Below, piece after piece: positions 1-9,078 of a DNA stretch of 64,000 nucleotides (within the stretch, counting starts at the first letter, position 1; every line of letters starts with the position of its first letter). Source of the DNA: Paraburkholderia phenoliruptrix (lineage in GTDB: Bacteria > Pseudomonadota > Gammaproteobacteria > Burkholderiales > Burkholderiaceae); NCBI RefSeq assembly GCF_019511605.1, contig NZ_JAEUAV010000009.1, positions 1-64,000 on the forward strand, written 5' to 3'. The position numbers were made by a program, and so were the translations under genes. The notes below the pieces were generated by a model that had not been told where the DNA came from, searched no databases, and was given only the letters and a program-made list of their open reading frames with translations.

Positions 1-194
1 GCTTTGCCCCCTCGCCCGCTGCCACCTGCACTTCTCACCCCGCGCTTGCCCCGCTCTTTCAACGCACTCCTTACTCCGCGCCCAACTGCTTCGCGTCAAA
101 ACCCCGTCCACGCGCGCGATCACCCGTGAGCGCGCCGCGGGCACAGCGCTTGCGCACCCGAAGACGCACCCTTTTTCGTTCAAGGAGGTGAAAG

Positions 195-668
195 ATGGGC
201 TCAATCAACCCGCAAGGCGCTACTCGAGGCGGAGCGAAGATTGTCGGCGGCGGTGTCGGCGAAGGTCCGGGACCGGAAGTCATGGCCGCGGCGACGCTCG
301 ACGGAACTGCAGTGATGTCTTCGGACGGTGAACATGTCGGCAAGATTTCCGACATCATGCTCGACGTTCGCAACGGACGCATCGCGTATGCCGTGCTCTC
401 GGAAGGCGGCTTCCTCGGGATGGGAGCGAATCTGCACGCCATTCCGTGGAGTGCGCTGACGCTGGACACGGACCAGAAGTGCTTCTTCGTCGACATTACG
501 GCGCAGCGGCTGAAGGACGACCCGGGCTTCGACAAGGACCACTGGCCGTCGATGGCCGATCCGGCCTGGGGCGAATCGACCTATAGCTACTATAACAGGC
601 AGCCGTATTGGTCAGCGACGCGCGACGTCGTCGAGGAAGATCCCGCTATCCGGCCAAGCGAGCACTGA
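195..668 (+). CDS. PRC-barrel domain protein
   Basis: A 157-residue soluble protein. Residues about 33-110 match the PRC-barrel fold, with a DGEHVGKISDIMLDVRNGRI segment followed by GGFLGMG and the typical IPWSAL strand. PRC-barrel proteins of this stand-alone type are small beta-barrels of poorly known function, often linked to stress or envelope. A Gly-rich N-terminus (GGGVGEGPGP) precedes the barrel, and the last 40 residues are acidic/aromatic and lack a known domain. The start is supported by a very strong AAGGAGGTG ribosome site ending a few bases before the ATG. It is convergent with the DUF883 gene. Domain call is firm; function is not. Confidence 0.88.
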   Translation: MGSINPQGATRGGAKIVGGGVGEGPGPEVMAAATLDGTAVMSSDGEHVGKISDIMLDVRNGRIAYAVLSEGGFLGMGANLHAIPWSALTLDTDQKCFFVDITAQRLKDDPGFDKDHWPSMADPAWGESTYSYYNRQPYWSATRDVVEEDPAIRPSEH

Positions 669-713
669 CGCAAATAATGCCGGCGCGATTCGCGTAATAG
701 CCGGCGTCTGAGT

Positions 714-749
714 ATCCACGCCACCGCATCGCAATGCGGCGGCGTGGAT
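714..749. terminator. Long hairpin between convergent genes
   Basis: ATCCACGCC-A-CCGCAT pairs with ATGCGG-C-GGCGTGGAT around a CGCA loop, giving a 16-position stem with one A/C mismatch. It lies between the stop of the PRC-barrel gene and the stop of the convergent DUF883 gene. No U-tract follows on either strand, so it is either a weak bidirectional terminator or an mRNA 3'-end stabiliser. Confidence 0.5.
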
Positions 750-795
750 CGAACGAGGCCCAAGCGAAACGCTCGTCTTCAGCCGGCGCAGCCCC

Positions 796-1071
796 CTAGC
801 GGGCGGCGAGCATACCAATGATAAGCCCGCCGATCAGTGCCATTGTCACCGCTTTCCACGGGCTGTCGTGAACGAAATCATCGGTCGATTCCGACACGAC
901 GCGGTATTTCGTCTTGACCACATCCTGCGCACCGGCAAGCTTGTCCTTCAGTTCCGACAACTTCATCGCGCTGCGTGCACGCAGTTCTTCGCTGCCGTTG
1001 GGCCTGCCCGCGAGGCTCTCTTCACGCGCGGCATCCGAGGCGGAACTGGTGGATTGATAAGACTCGGCCAT
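796..1071 (-). CDS. DUF883 family membrane-anchored protein (ElaB/YqjD-like)
   Basis: A 91-residue protein with a hydrophilic, Ser/Glu-rich helical N-terminus (residues 1-65) and one C-terminal membrane segment (PWKAVTMALIGGLIIGMLAAR). This is the architecture of DUF883 proteins such as ElaB/YqjD, tail-anchored inner-membrane proteins tied in enterobacteria to stationary-phase ribosome association. The internal ATG at 1071 was chosen over the longer frame because a GAGGGAGG ribosome site precedes it and the upstream residues look non-coding. The role here is inferred from the family only. Confidence 0.85.
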   Translation of the reverse strand: MAESYQSTSSASDAAREESLAGRPNGSEELRARSAMKLSELKDKLAGAQDVVKTKYRVVSESTDDFVHDSPWKAVTMALIGGLIIGMLAAR

Positions 1072-1252
1072 TTGAACCTCCCTCTCTTTCCGTTGAGTGG
1101 ACAACGTCGAGCAAACACTGTGCCGCGGAAAGAGCCGCACTAATTAGTTAGGATGACGATTCTTTTTTGCGCTCGCGAGGAAAACGTCTGACGCGCGAAC
1201 GTATGCGCTGTAGTGACGGCCCTTGCCGTGCTCCGTGCCCCAAGCACCGCGC

Positions 1253-1301
1253 ACGAGCCACGAGCCACGAGCCACGAGCCAGAGGCCACAAGCCACAGGC
1301 A
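1253..1301. repeat. Degenerate 7-bp tandem repeat (ACGAGCC)
   Basis: Four exact ACGAGCC units (1253-1280) are followed by three degenerate units (AGAGGCC, ACAAGCC, ACAGGCA). The array sits in the 5' region of the DUF3597 gene, about 60 bases before its start codon. Seven units in total; looks like a slippage-prone microsatellite. Confidence 0.85.
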
Positions 1302-1359
1302 CAGCCATTGCACACCCTAAACGCCGGCCGCATTGGCCGACGCCAACGAGGAGCGACAT

Positions 1360-1812
1360 ATGAGCATTTTTTCAAGCATTCTCAACAAGATTTTCCCGCA
1401 CGATCATCCGGCCAACACGGGCTCCGGCGCGACAGCAGGCGCGGCCGCCCCGGCCACCGCCGCGCCGGGAAGCGCGAGTGCGCCCGCGGGCGCGCCCGCC
1501 ACGCCGTCCACCGCCGCAGCCGGCAATGCCCAGCCGCCCGTCACGCCAATGCCGGCGGTCGACGTCGAAGCGGTGCTGACGAAAATGCAGCAGAGTAGCG
1601 GCGAAAAATTGAACTGGCGCACGTCTATTGTCGACCTGATGAAACTGCTCGGTCTGGACAGCAGCCTCACGGCGCGTAAGGAACTCGCGTCCGAATTGCA
1701 TTACACCGGCAACACAGAAGACTCAGCCACGATGAACATATGGCTGCACAAGCAGGTGATGCAGAAGCTCGCCGAGAATGGCGGCAAGGTGCCGGACGAT
1801 CTGAAGAACTGA
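1360..1812 (+). CDS. DUF3597 family protein
   Basis: A 150-residue protein. It begins with MSIFSSILNKIF, followed by an Ala/Pro/Gly-rich linker (about residues 22-60) and a conserved C-terminal helical domain (VDVEAVLTKMQQ to the end) containing LNWRTSIVDLMKLLGLD and the ending GGKVPDDLKN, characteristic of DUF3597. Function is unknown in the family; a LysM-like peptidoglycan link has been suggested. The ATG at 1360 is preferred over one nine codons upstream because GAGGAG lies at the right distance. Confidence 0.88.
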   Translation: MSIFSSILNKIFPHDHPANTGSGATAGAAAPATAAPGSASAPAGAPATPSTAAAGNAQPPVTPMPAVDVEAVLTKMQQSSGEKLNWRTSIVDLMKLLGLDSSLTARKELASELHYTGNTEDSATMNIWLHKQVMQKLAENGGKVPDDLKN

Positions 1813-1868
1813 CGCGGCTGAAGAACAGAAGCGCCCAGGCGCTCGCATGCGCAAAGCGGCGGCGGCGA

Positions 1869-2141
1869 TCAGTCCTCGAACGGATTGCCGCTGCGCTTCA
1901 CTTCGGTCGCGAGATTGTATTCGGCGCGCACGGCCGTGAGCACGCGCTCGATGTCGGGCTCGAACCCGATCGCGTTGCCGAAGTGAGTCATGTTCCAGTT
2001 GCAGCCGGTTTTGTCGACTTCCTGTAACTGCGGCCGCGGCACACGAATCTTCACGCCGTCCTCGACGATTTCCGGCAGTTTCTGAATTCGCCGGCTTACT
2101 TCCTGCTGAAGCTGCGAGGCATTGAGCGTCTTGCGTATCAT
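1869..2141 (-). CDS. Conserved small hypothetical protein
   Basis: A 90-residue, mixed-charge soluble protein with no signal peptide or membrane segment. It starts MIRKTLNASQLQQEVSRRI and contains NWNMTHFGNAIGFEP, then an amphipathic helix (IERVLTAVRAEY). I do not recognise a domain. A good AAGGAG ribosome site lies 7 bases before the ATG. It converges with the DUF3597 gene; a short hairpin (AGCGCC/GGCGCT at 1830-1843) lies between them. Confidence 0.75.
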   Translation of the reverse strand: MIRKTLNASQLQQEVSRRIQKLPEIVEDGVKIRVPRPQLQEVDKTGCNWNMTHFGNAIGFEPDIERVLTAVRAEYNLATEVKRSGNPFED

Positions 2142-2386
2142 CCGGGTCTCCTTCCGGTGGTTCGATGTCTTGCAGCCAGTCTAGCGCAACAGCAGCGCGC
2201 CGATGAGTGTTGGCATTGCGCAGCCACAGCACATTGATCTGTTCGCACACGCCCCACATAGCCTGACTCTCGAACTCGCGCGCCGCCGTTCAATGCCCGC
2301 GCCACAAGGCTTTGCAGGCACCGGCACCGATCGCGCGCGCTCGGCATGGTAGTTGCAAACGTTGGCTGCGTCACCAGGAGACAGCC

Positions 2387-2602
2387 ATGATGCGGCATTT
2401 CCCACATTCGCCAGGCACGAAGCCAACGTATAAAGCGGGCATCGCCTTCATCGGCGCGCTTTGTCTTTTTGCTCTGTGCGCAACTGGAGCCGCGGCGCTC
2501 GCCGGGCTGCTGCCAAAATCGGAGTCGGTCGCCGTCACGGCGACTGCCATACCGTTGGTGGACCTGCAGACCATGCTGTCACGAAGCATCGTCAGTCCGT
2601 GA
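2387..2602 (+). CDS. Small single-span membrane protein
   Basis: A 71-residue protein with one hydrophobic stretch (about residues 16-41, AGIAFIGALCLFALCATGAA) after a short basic N-terminus, and a short non-cytoplasmic tail. An ATGATG start doublet is preceded by AGGAGA. No family recognised. It could be an uncleaved signal anchor. Confidence 0.6.
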   Translation: MMRHFPHSPGTKPTYKAGIAFIGALCLFALCATGAAALAGLLPKSESVAVTATAIPLVDLQTMLSRSIVSP

Positions 2603-2716
2603 TTCGGCTTGTGCTACATGGCATACGGTGCGGCTCCAGGGCCCGCCCGCGGCGCCCTGCCGCCACGCGGGTTTCCGCCTCGATGGTGAGGTCCCCCGCA
2701 AAGCCGGCCCGGCTCG

Positions 2717-3676
2717 TCATGCAGCCAGCCGGTGTTCGTAATAAGGCCGGTCGCGGTCTTCGAGAATGGCATGTAATGCGGCGAGATTGCTGGAATCAGG
2801 ATTGAGCCACGCATCCAGATTTTCATGCTTGATGGGAACGAGGCAACGGTCGTGGCCGGCTGCGGCAACCTCCGGCGGCGGCTCGTCCGTGATGACCGCA
2901 AACGACAGCAGGTCCGGCTCGCCCGGCGCCGACCAGTGCGACCACAGGCAGGCGACGAGCATGTCGTGAGGCGGCTCGGGGCGGAATTCAAGCACGACGT
3001 TTTCGTCCTCCTCGCCCTCGGCCAGCACGCGCCCCTCCATCTTCGCCCGGCTCACGTTTTCGTAGAAGGCATTGACGACCAGTACGCCGTGCGAATAGCC
3101 GAAAAGCGGTTTCCAGAAACCTTCAAGACTGTCGCGGCGAGCGTTGTAGGTGCCGGGATATCGGGCGTCGTGCGAGGCGGGCTTGCCCGCAATGCGGCAC
3201 TGGTAGCGCATGGGTTTGACCACACGCGCACCGTTTTCCATCACCATCACGGGCGCGTAGTGTCCAGGAAAGATGCGCGAGTCTCGCGCTTGCGCTTCAG
3301 TGCGGCGCAGGTCGTCGAGCCGCCCAAGCGTCCATTGAATCTTTTCAGTGGCAATGCGCCGGCTCTCGGCCGCTTTCTTCGTGACCTTGCCTTGCAACGA
3401 CCGCTCTGCTTGCGCGAGCCGCGCACGGTGCGTGAAGAGCTCCTGCTCGAGCCGCGCGGTCTCCTGCGCATTGAAGCGCTCGATCGAGGCCCGGATTTCG
3501 CGCTCCGCGTCTGTCTGCGGGTCGGCGAACGCATCTTCCATAGCCTTGGGCAGCTTTGCTCTCGCGCCCTCAGCCCGCTCGAAGAAAAGCTGGGCGAATT
3601 CGCGAATGCTCAGGGTCGCACCGAACATGCGCACAAACTTGCGATAGTCCGCCTGAATCTGGGCCGAGTAGCACAT
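2717..3676 (-). CDS. SRAP/YedK-family protein (SOS response-associated), with coiled-coil insertion
   Basis: SRAP (HMCES/YedK) proteins shield abasic sites in single-stranded DNA by forming a thiazolidine DNA-protein crosslink through Cys2. The chosen start gives MCYS, placing Cys2 correctly once the initiator Met is removed. Other family landmarks are YNARRDS (near residue 178), the VNAFYENV segment (near 202; equivalent of the GFYEW catalytic-Glu strand) and GHDRCLVPI near 270 with the conserved His. The protein has 319 residues against about 220-240 normally. The extra length is a highly charged helical insertion at about residues 32-130 that looks coiled-coil. It lies just downstream of dnaE2 on the same strand, 116 bases apart, so it may share SOS induction; no LexA box was seen in that gap. 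Confidence 0.85.
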   Translation of the reverse strand: MCYSAQIQADYRKFVRMFGATLSIREFAQLFFERAEGARAKLPKAMEDAFADPQTDAEREIRASIERFNAQETARLEQELFTHRARLAQAERSLQGKVTKKAAESRRIATEKIQWTLGRLDDLRRTEAQARDSRIFPGHYAPVMVMENGARVVKPMRYQCRIAGKPASHDARYPGTYNARRDSLEGFWKPLFGYSHGVLVVNAFYENVSRAKMEGRVLAEGEEDENVVLEFRPEPPHDMLVACLWSHWSAPGEPDLLSFAVITDEPPPEVAAAGHDRCLVPIKHENLDAWLNPDSSNLAALHAILEDRDRPYYEHRLAA

Positions 3677-3792
3677 CGGTTCCTCCGCTTGCGTCGCGTG
3701 AATGGGTGCTGATGCAGTCGCCGCCTGCCTGAATCTACACCTTTGCGGCACGCAAAAGGTAGGCGTTGGCGGCTGAGCGCAGCGGACAAACC

Positions 3793-6700
3793 TCAGCAGA
3801 AATTCCTGCTGACAGCCTGCAAGCCGCCCAGAAGATGCGACATATCGACAAGCCGCTGCGCCACCAGGTGCCGCACTTCACCCTGACACTGCCAGACGCC
3901 GTAGACTGCCAGCAGCGACGCACTGAGCGCTTCCTTGCGCTGCTTCTCGAGCAGGCTCGGCCAGATGATGACGTTCACGTTGCCCGTTTCGTCTTCGATC
4001 GTGACGAAGATTACCCCCTTCGCCGTGCCTGGCCGCTGGCGCACGGTGACGAGGCCGCAGCCCCGCGCGAGGCGGCCGTCGCGATAGGTGCGCAGCGTGG
4101 ATGCCGGCATCAGCCGGTTGGCCAGCAGTTGCGGGCGCAGCAGTTCGAGCGGATGCCGGCCAAGCGTGAGCCCCAGCGAGCGGTAATCGGCCACGATGTC
4201 ATGCGCCTCGCTCGGCGCTCCGAGTTCCGGCGTTTCGTCCTCGACTGCGGCGGCGGCCAGCATGTCCTTCTCGGGCACTGCGGCCGCCGACTGCCACAGC
4301 GCCTCGCGCCGGTTGCCGGCAAGCGAGGCCAGCGCATTGGCGTCGGCGAGAATATGCAGATCGCGCCGGTCGAGCGCCGCGCGGCGCGCGAGGTCCTTCA
4401 CGCTGACAAACGGGCGCACCGCGCGCGCGTTTTCAATCCGCCCGGCCGTGCCCTCTTTCATGCCCCGCAGCAGCGACAGCCCCAGACGGACGGCGGGCCG
4501 CTCCCCGCCCGCCCTGCGCTCCAGCGACGAATTCCAGCCGCTCACGCTCACGTCGACCGGCAGCACCTTCACGCCGTGCCGTTGTGCGTCCTGTACCAGT
4601 TGCGAGGGCGAATAAAAGCCCATGGGCTGGCTGTTGAGCATGGCCGCGAGAAAGGCCTCGGGCTCATGGCACTTGAGCCAGCTGCTCGTGTACACGAGCA
4701 GCGCGAAACTCGCCGCGTGGCTCTCGGGAAAGCCATACTCGCCGAAGCCTTTTATCTGCTCGAAGATGGCCTCGGCAAACGCAAGGTCATAGCCGCGCTC
4801 CTGCATTCCAAGCACGATGCGGTCATAGTATTTGCCGAGGCCGCCCTTGCGCTTCCACGCGGCCATTGCACGCCGCAACTGGTCGGCCTCGCCCGCCGTG
4901 AAGCCGGCGGCGAGAATCGCGACCTGCATCACCTGCTCCTGGAAAATCGGCACGCCGAGCGTGCGGCCCAGTGCGATCTTCAAATCGTCGTTCGGAAAAG
5001 TGACCGGCTCGAAGCCCTGGCGACGGCGCAGATAAGGATGAACCGCCCCGCCCTGAATCGGCCCCGGCCGCACGATGGCCACTTCGATCACCAGGTCGTA
5101 GAAAACGCGCGGCCGCATGCGCGGCAGCATCGACATCTGCGCGCGCGATTCGATCTGGAAAACGCCTACCGTGTCCGCCGCGCAAATCATGTCGTAGGTC
5201 GCCTCGTCTTCGGCGGGAATGTCCTGCATTTCGAAGCGCTCGCCGCGCTGCTCCGACACGAGCTCGAGCGTGCGGCGAATGGCCGACAGCATACCGAGCG
5301 CAAGCACGTCAACCTTGAGCAGCCCCAGCGATTCGAGGTCGTCCTTGTCCCACTGGATGACGCTGCGCTCCGGCATTGCGGCATTCTCGACCGGTACGAG
5401 CCGCGTGAGCTTGCCTCTGCTGATCACAAAGCCGCCCGAGTGCTGCGACAGATGTCGTGGAAAGCCATACAGCTGTGCAGCCAGCGTGGCCCACGCGCGG
5501 ATGAGCGGGGTCTGCGGATTCAGCCCGCACTCCTCGAAGCGTTTGAGCAGGTCCGCGCTGTTATCGAACCAGTGGTGCGACTTCGCCACCGCATCGACTA
5601 TCTGCAGGTCCACGCCGAGCGCCTTGCCCGTTTCGCGCAATACGCCCCGCGCGCGATACGTGGAGACCGCAGCGGCGATTGCCGCGCGGTCGCGCCCGTA
5701 TTTGCGGTAGATGTACTGAATCACTTCTTCGCGCCGCTGATGCTCGAAGTCCACGTCGATATCCGGCGGCTCGCCGCGCTCCTTCGAGATGAAGCGCTCG
5801 AACAGCATGTTGCCGCGTGCGGGATCCACTTCCGTCACGCCGAGGCAATAGCAGACTGCGGAATTGGCCGCCGAACCACGCCCCTGACACAGAATGTGCT
5901 GACTGCGCGCGAAGCGGACCAGGTCGTAGACCGTCAGAAAGTATGGTTCGTATTGCAGCTCGGCAATGAGTTCGAGTTCGTGCTCGATCTGCTCCTGGAC
6001 CTGAAGCGGAATGCCCGACGGAAAGCGCCGCTGTGCGCCGATATACGTCTCCTGCCGCAGATAGGCGGCCGGCGTAAAGCCGGGCGGCACCAGTTCGTCC
6101 GGATACTCGTAGCGCAATTCGTCGAGCGAGAACGTGCAGCGCGCGGCAATGTCGACGGTGGCGGCAAGCGCCTCCGATGAATACAGATTGGCGAGCCGCA
6201 GCCGCGAACGCAGATGCTGCTCCGCATTCGGCGCGAGGTCGTAGCCGCATTCGTGAACCGGCTTGCCGACGCGGATGGCGGTTAGCGTGTCCTGCAGCGG
6301 TTTTCTGGAGCGCACGTGCATGAGCACTTCGCCCAGTGCGACCACCGGCACGTCGCGATTGCGCGCAATGAATTCGACCGCGCCGCGGTGTATATCGTCC
6401 ATGGCGCGCTGGTGCAGCACGAGCCCCACCCACGCGCGGCCGGGAAACGTTTCGTCCAGCCATTCGAGCTGCGCGTCGAGCACCTCCTCCTTCGCGGGGA
6501 AGTTCGGCACCAGAATCGCGAGGCAGTCCGGCACGCCGAGCAGGTGCCGGTAGTCCCTGTCCGGCCGCGACAGGTCCTGCGGCGTGAGCCGGTATTCGCC
6601 CTTCGGCGCGCGCGTGCGTGCGAGCGTGATGAGTTCGGACAGATTGCCATACCCATTACGGTTCTTCGCGAGCAGGATGAGCCCGAATGCCGGCGAGCCG

Positions 6701-6942
6701 TCTGCGTTCACCAGCCGAAAGTACGAGCCGACGATAAACGGCAGCTTCGCTTCTTTCGCCGCGACGTGCGCGCGCACGACGCCGGCCAGCGAGCATTCGT
6801 CGGTAATGGCGAGCGCCGAGTAGCCGAGTTGCGCGGCGCGCCCGGCCAGTTCCTCCGCGTGCGACGCGCCGCGCAGGAACGAGAAATTGGAGAGGCAGAA
6901 AAGCTCGGCGTACGCCGGCAGCATGCTGAAGGTGGTGTCCAT
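3793..6942 (-). CDS. dnaE2: Error-prone DNA polymerase DnaE2 (ImuC)
   Basis: A 1049-residue C-family polymerase, the catalytic subunit of the damage-inducible mutasome. The N-terminal PHP domain begins at LFCLSNFSFLRGASHAEEL and includes LAITDECSLAGVVRAH. The polymerase palm is marked by PPDIDVDFEHQRREEVIQYI (catalytic aspartates) and LCQGRGSAANSAVCYCLG. The thumb/helix-hairpin region and a C-terminal OB fold (GLVTVRQRPGTAKGVIFVTI) follow. Length and order are those of DnaE2 rather than replicative DnaE1 (about 1160 residues). It starts 6 bases after the imuB stop, so the two are almost certainly cotranscribed from the LexA-controlled imuA promoter. Confidence 0.97.
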   Translation of the reverse strand: MDTTFSMLPAYAELFCLSNFSFLRGASHAEELAGRAAQLGYSALAITDECSLAGVVRAHVAAKEAKLPFIVGSYFRLVNADGSPAFGLILLAKNRNGYGNLSELITLARTRAPKGEYRLTPQDLSRPDRDYRHLLGVPDCLAILVPNFPAKEEVLDAQLEWLDETFPGRAWVGLVLHQRAMDDIHRGAVEFIARNRDVPVVALGEVLMHVRSRKPLQDTLTAIRVGKPVHECGYDLAPNAEQHLRSRLRLANLYSSEALAATVDIAARCTFSLDELRYEYPDELVPPGFTPAAYLRQETYIGAQRRFPSGIPLQVQEQIEHELELIAELQYEPYFLTVYDLVRFARSQHILCQGRGSAANSAVCYCLGVTEVDPARGNMLFERFISKERGEPPDIDVDFEHQRREEVIQYIYRKYGRDRAAIAAAVSTYRARGVLRETGKALGVDLQIVDAVAKSHHWFDNSADLLKRFEECGLNPQTPLIRAWATLAAQLYGFPRHLSQHSGGFVISRGKLTRLVPVENAAMPERSVIQWDKDDLESLGLLKVDVLALGMLSAIRRTLELVSEQRGERFEMQDIPAEDEATYDMICAADTVGVFQIESRAQMSMLPRMRPRVFYDLVIEVAIVRPGPIQGGAVHPYLRRRQGFEPVTFPNDDLKIALGRTLGVPIFQEQVMQVAILAAGFTAGEADQLRRAMAAWKRKGGLGKYYDRIVLGMQERGYDLAFAEAIFEQIKGFGEYGFPESHAASFALLVYTSSWLKCHEPEAFLAAMLNSQPMGFYSPSQLVQDAQRHGVKVLPVDVSVSGWNSSLERRAGGERPAVRLGLSLLRGMKEGTAGRIENARAVRPFVSVKDLARRAALDRRDLHILADANALASLAGNRREALWQSAAAVPEKDMLAAAAVEDETPELGAPSEAHDIVADYRSLGLTLGRHPLELLRPQLLANRLMPASTLRTYRDGRLARGCGLVTVRQRPGTAKGVIFVTIEDETGNVNVIIWPSLLEKQRKEALSASLLAVYGVWQCQGEVRHLVAQRLVDMSHLLGGLQAVSRNFC

Positions 6943-6948
6943 GGCGCG

Positions 6949-8430
6949 TCATCCGAACAGGCCATGCAGGAACCAGCGCGGTTCTTCCTCGGCGTCGCGG
7001 CTGCTCACGCGCTCGCGGTAAATCCAGTAGCAGCTCTGGTCGTCCGCCTGGGCGACGAAATAGTCGCGCGTCACCAGTTCGCCGTCGAACCAGCCCGCCT
7101 CGATGCGCTCGCCCGGCGACACCATGCGCAGCGGCGAGCCATAGAACGGACGGTGCTGGCGCATCAGCAGGCGCACCGGCTGGTCCAGCATCCACGTGGG
7201 GCGCGGCAAGCCTTCCGGAACGACGGCGGGCTTCACCGGCTGCGTGACCGGTACCCATGAGTTGGCGATTTCCGGGCGATGGTCCGCGCTCGGCGCCGGC
7301 CGCAGCACGTTCTCTTCGCCAAGCCGCGCGACCAGCAGTTCCAGCAGCCGCGCGTGGTCTTCCTTCGAGCCGCCGGGCTCGGGGAAAAGCGTGTCCGACG
7401 CCGGCACCGCCGACTCGACTTTCGCTGCGTCAAGACGCAGCGCAATGACCGGCGCGGTGAGCTCGATGCGATTGAGGCGCTCCTTCACGAGTCTCACAAG
7501 ATGTTCTTCGCGCCAGGTGGGCTCGCCGAGCGCAATCTCGATGGCGGTCGGCTCGATCGCGTCGCGCCCCCGCTCGTGCTCAAGCGACAGACGAATGCCA
7601 GTGACCGCGAGCTGTTTCGCGCACAGCCACCCGCACAGTTGCACGATGAGCCGATGCGCGCCGAACACGGCGCCCTCCGCATGTTCGAGCCGGTCGGGCA
7701 TCTCGATGCGCGCAACAAACGCCGGCGGCAATTCGAGCCAGTCGAAGAGTTCCGGCGCGCTGCCGAACGCGCGGTCGAGCGAATCGAGCAGGTGCTCGCC
7801 GCAGCGCCGCTGTAAGCCGGCGCGCGGCAAGCGGCGGATGTCGGCAATGGTTTCGCAGCCGAGCCCGATGAACCAGTCGGCGAACTCGCGCACCTCGGGG
7901 ACCGCGAGCATGGGCAGACCGGCAAGCCGCTGCTCGAGCGTGGACAGCTTCAGCAGGCGGCGCGCGCCGCGCCCCTTCCCATGGCGCGCCAGCAGCCAGG
8001 CGCCCTGGCCCGTGGGCGCCGCGCTCACCCGTGCAGTGAAGCCGAGCGTGGCGAGCATGGCCTTCGCCTCGCGGCACAGCGCCAGCAGGCCGCCAAAAAG
8101 GCGCAGGCTCGCGCCGACTTCGACGATCACCGTCGCTTCATCGAGCAATGCCACGTCGGGCGAAAAGCGCATCAGCGCCACGCCGACCTCGCGTTGCGCC
8201 GACTGCTCGCGGGCGAAGTCGCGCTCATGCATCTGCGTTTCGGGCGAAAGCGTCAGCACGCCACCGCGCTTCATGCCGAGCCGCACGCCTGCCGCGCGCG
8301 CGACGCTGTCCGCGATGACGACCTTGTCCTTCTCCAGCACGACACTGCCGTGGGGAAGCTCAGGCGACCAGTTCGGTCTGAAGACTTCGAGCGGCAACTT
8401 CGGCAGGTGAACGGCGAGAAAGACGCGCAT
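6949..8430 (-). CDS. imuB: ImuB, Y-family-like mutasome protein
   Basis: A 493-residue Y-family-like protein that bridges the beta clamp, ImuA and DnaE2 in translesion synthesis. The N-terminus (MRVFLAVHLPKLPLEVFRPN) has hydrophobic/Pro residues where active Y-polymerases carry the first metal-binding Asp, agreeing with ImuB being catalytically dead. A LFPEPGG segment before LLELLVARLGEENVLRP is in the place of the usual C-terminal clamp-binding region. The start overlaps the end of imuA by 71 bases in another frame, suggesting translational coupling. Alternative later starts are possible. Confidence 0.93.
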   Translation of the reverse strand: MRVFLAVHLPKLPLEVFRPNWSPELPHGSVVLEKDKVVIADSVARAAGVRLGMKRGGVLTLSPETQMHERDFAREQSAQREVGVALMRFSPDVALLDEATVIVEVGASLRLFGGLLALCREAKAMLATLGFTARVSAAPTGQGAWLLARHGKGRGARRLLKLSTLEQRLAGLPMLAVPEVREFADWFIGLGCETIADIRRLPRAGLQRRCGEHLLDSLDRAFGSAPELFDWLELPPAFVARIEMPDRLEHAEGAVFGAHRLIVQLCGWLCAKQLAVTGIRLSLEHERGRDAIEPTAIEIALGEPTWREEHLVRLVKERLNRIELTAPVIALRLDAAKVESAVPASDTLFPEPGGSKEDHARLLELLVARLGEENVLRPAPSADHRPEIANSWVPVTQPVKPAVVPEGLPRPTWMLDQPVRLLMRQHRPFYGSPLRMVSPGERIEAGWFDGELVTRDYFVAQADDQSCYWIYRERVSSRDAEEEPRWFLHGLFG

Positions 8431-9067
8431 GTCGTGACAGCAGAACAGGGGTGGGTTGAAGGGGAATCGACAGGGGCTCCGTGCGCGAGGGCCCTCGTCG
8501 TTTCACGATGTCGACGGTCAGACCGTCGGCCGATGGTTTGAGCGCCAGCCGCAACAGCGCCGGCGACGCGTCCTGTGCGCTCGCGAGCGGCCGCACCATG
8601 ACGAACAGCGTCTCCGACGACTGCGCCGCCAGATGCAGACGCCGCAGCGACGCAGCCTGCGCGTACTGCGCCCACAAGATCAGCGCGCCGCAGCTTCCGG
8701 CCCGGAGAATCTGCTCCGCGGACCAGAGCGCATCCGCCGCTTTCTGCGCCTTCACGCGCAGCAACTGATCCAGCGACAGGCCGATATAGCTGAGGCCAAG
8801 TCCGTCCGGTACATGCGGCGGCTGCACGAAGGCGATAGGCCGGCTGCCCGCCTCACTCAACGCCGGCCGCAGCAGCCGCAGTTCGCCCACGCCCGGCTGC
8901 TGCACCAGCAGGTCGACCAGCGCTCCCAGCGGCCAGCCGCCACCGGGCAATTCCGCCGACAACGCCGGGTAGCCGGTATCGACCACCCGCCCGCGACCCC
9001 GGGCGAGCTGCGACGCCCGCCACAAGGACGGATGTATTGCTTCGGGGGACGGCATGGCGGATGTCAT
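8360..9067 (-). CDS. imuA: ImuA, SOS-induced translesion synthesis protein
   Basis: A 235-residue protein of the ImuA/RecA-like group that partners ImuB and DnaE2 in induced mutagenesis. Landmarks are LWRASQLARGRGRVVDTGYPALSAELPGGGWPLGALVDLL and the RecA-core-like FVQPPHVPDGLGLSYIGLSL. A canonical Walker A is not apparent. The frame is open far upstream (to 9640), but that extension translates the 10-bp repeat and crosses the LexA box; the ATG at 9067, 12 bases inside the box, is the sensible start. First gene of the imuA-imuB-dnaE2 operon. Confidence 0.92.
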   Translation of the reverse strand: MTSAMPSPEAIHPSLWRASQLARGRGRVVDTGYPALSAELPGGGWPLGALVDLLVQQPGVGELRLLRPALSEAGSRPIAFVQPPHVPDGLGLSYIGLSLDQLLRVKAQKAADALWSAEQILRAGSCGALILWAQYAQAASLRRLHLAAQSSETLFVMVRPLASAQDASPALLRLALKPSADGLTVDIVKRRGPSRTEPLSIPLQPTPVLLSRHARLSRRSPAEVAARSLQTELVA

Positions 9068-9078
9068 TGCGAGAAAAC

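Noticed and set aside
3766..6180. 804-codon plus-strand open frame opposite dnaE2
   Set aside because: It is the antisense shadow of a clearly identified polymerase gene. High GC third positions keep opposite frames open, and its residues show no protein family.
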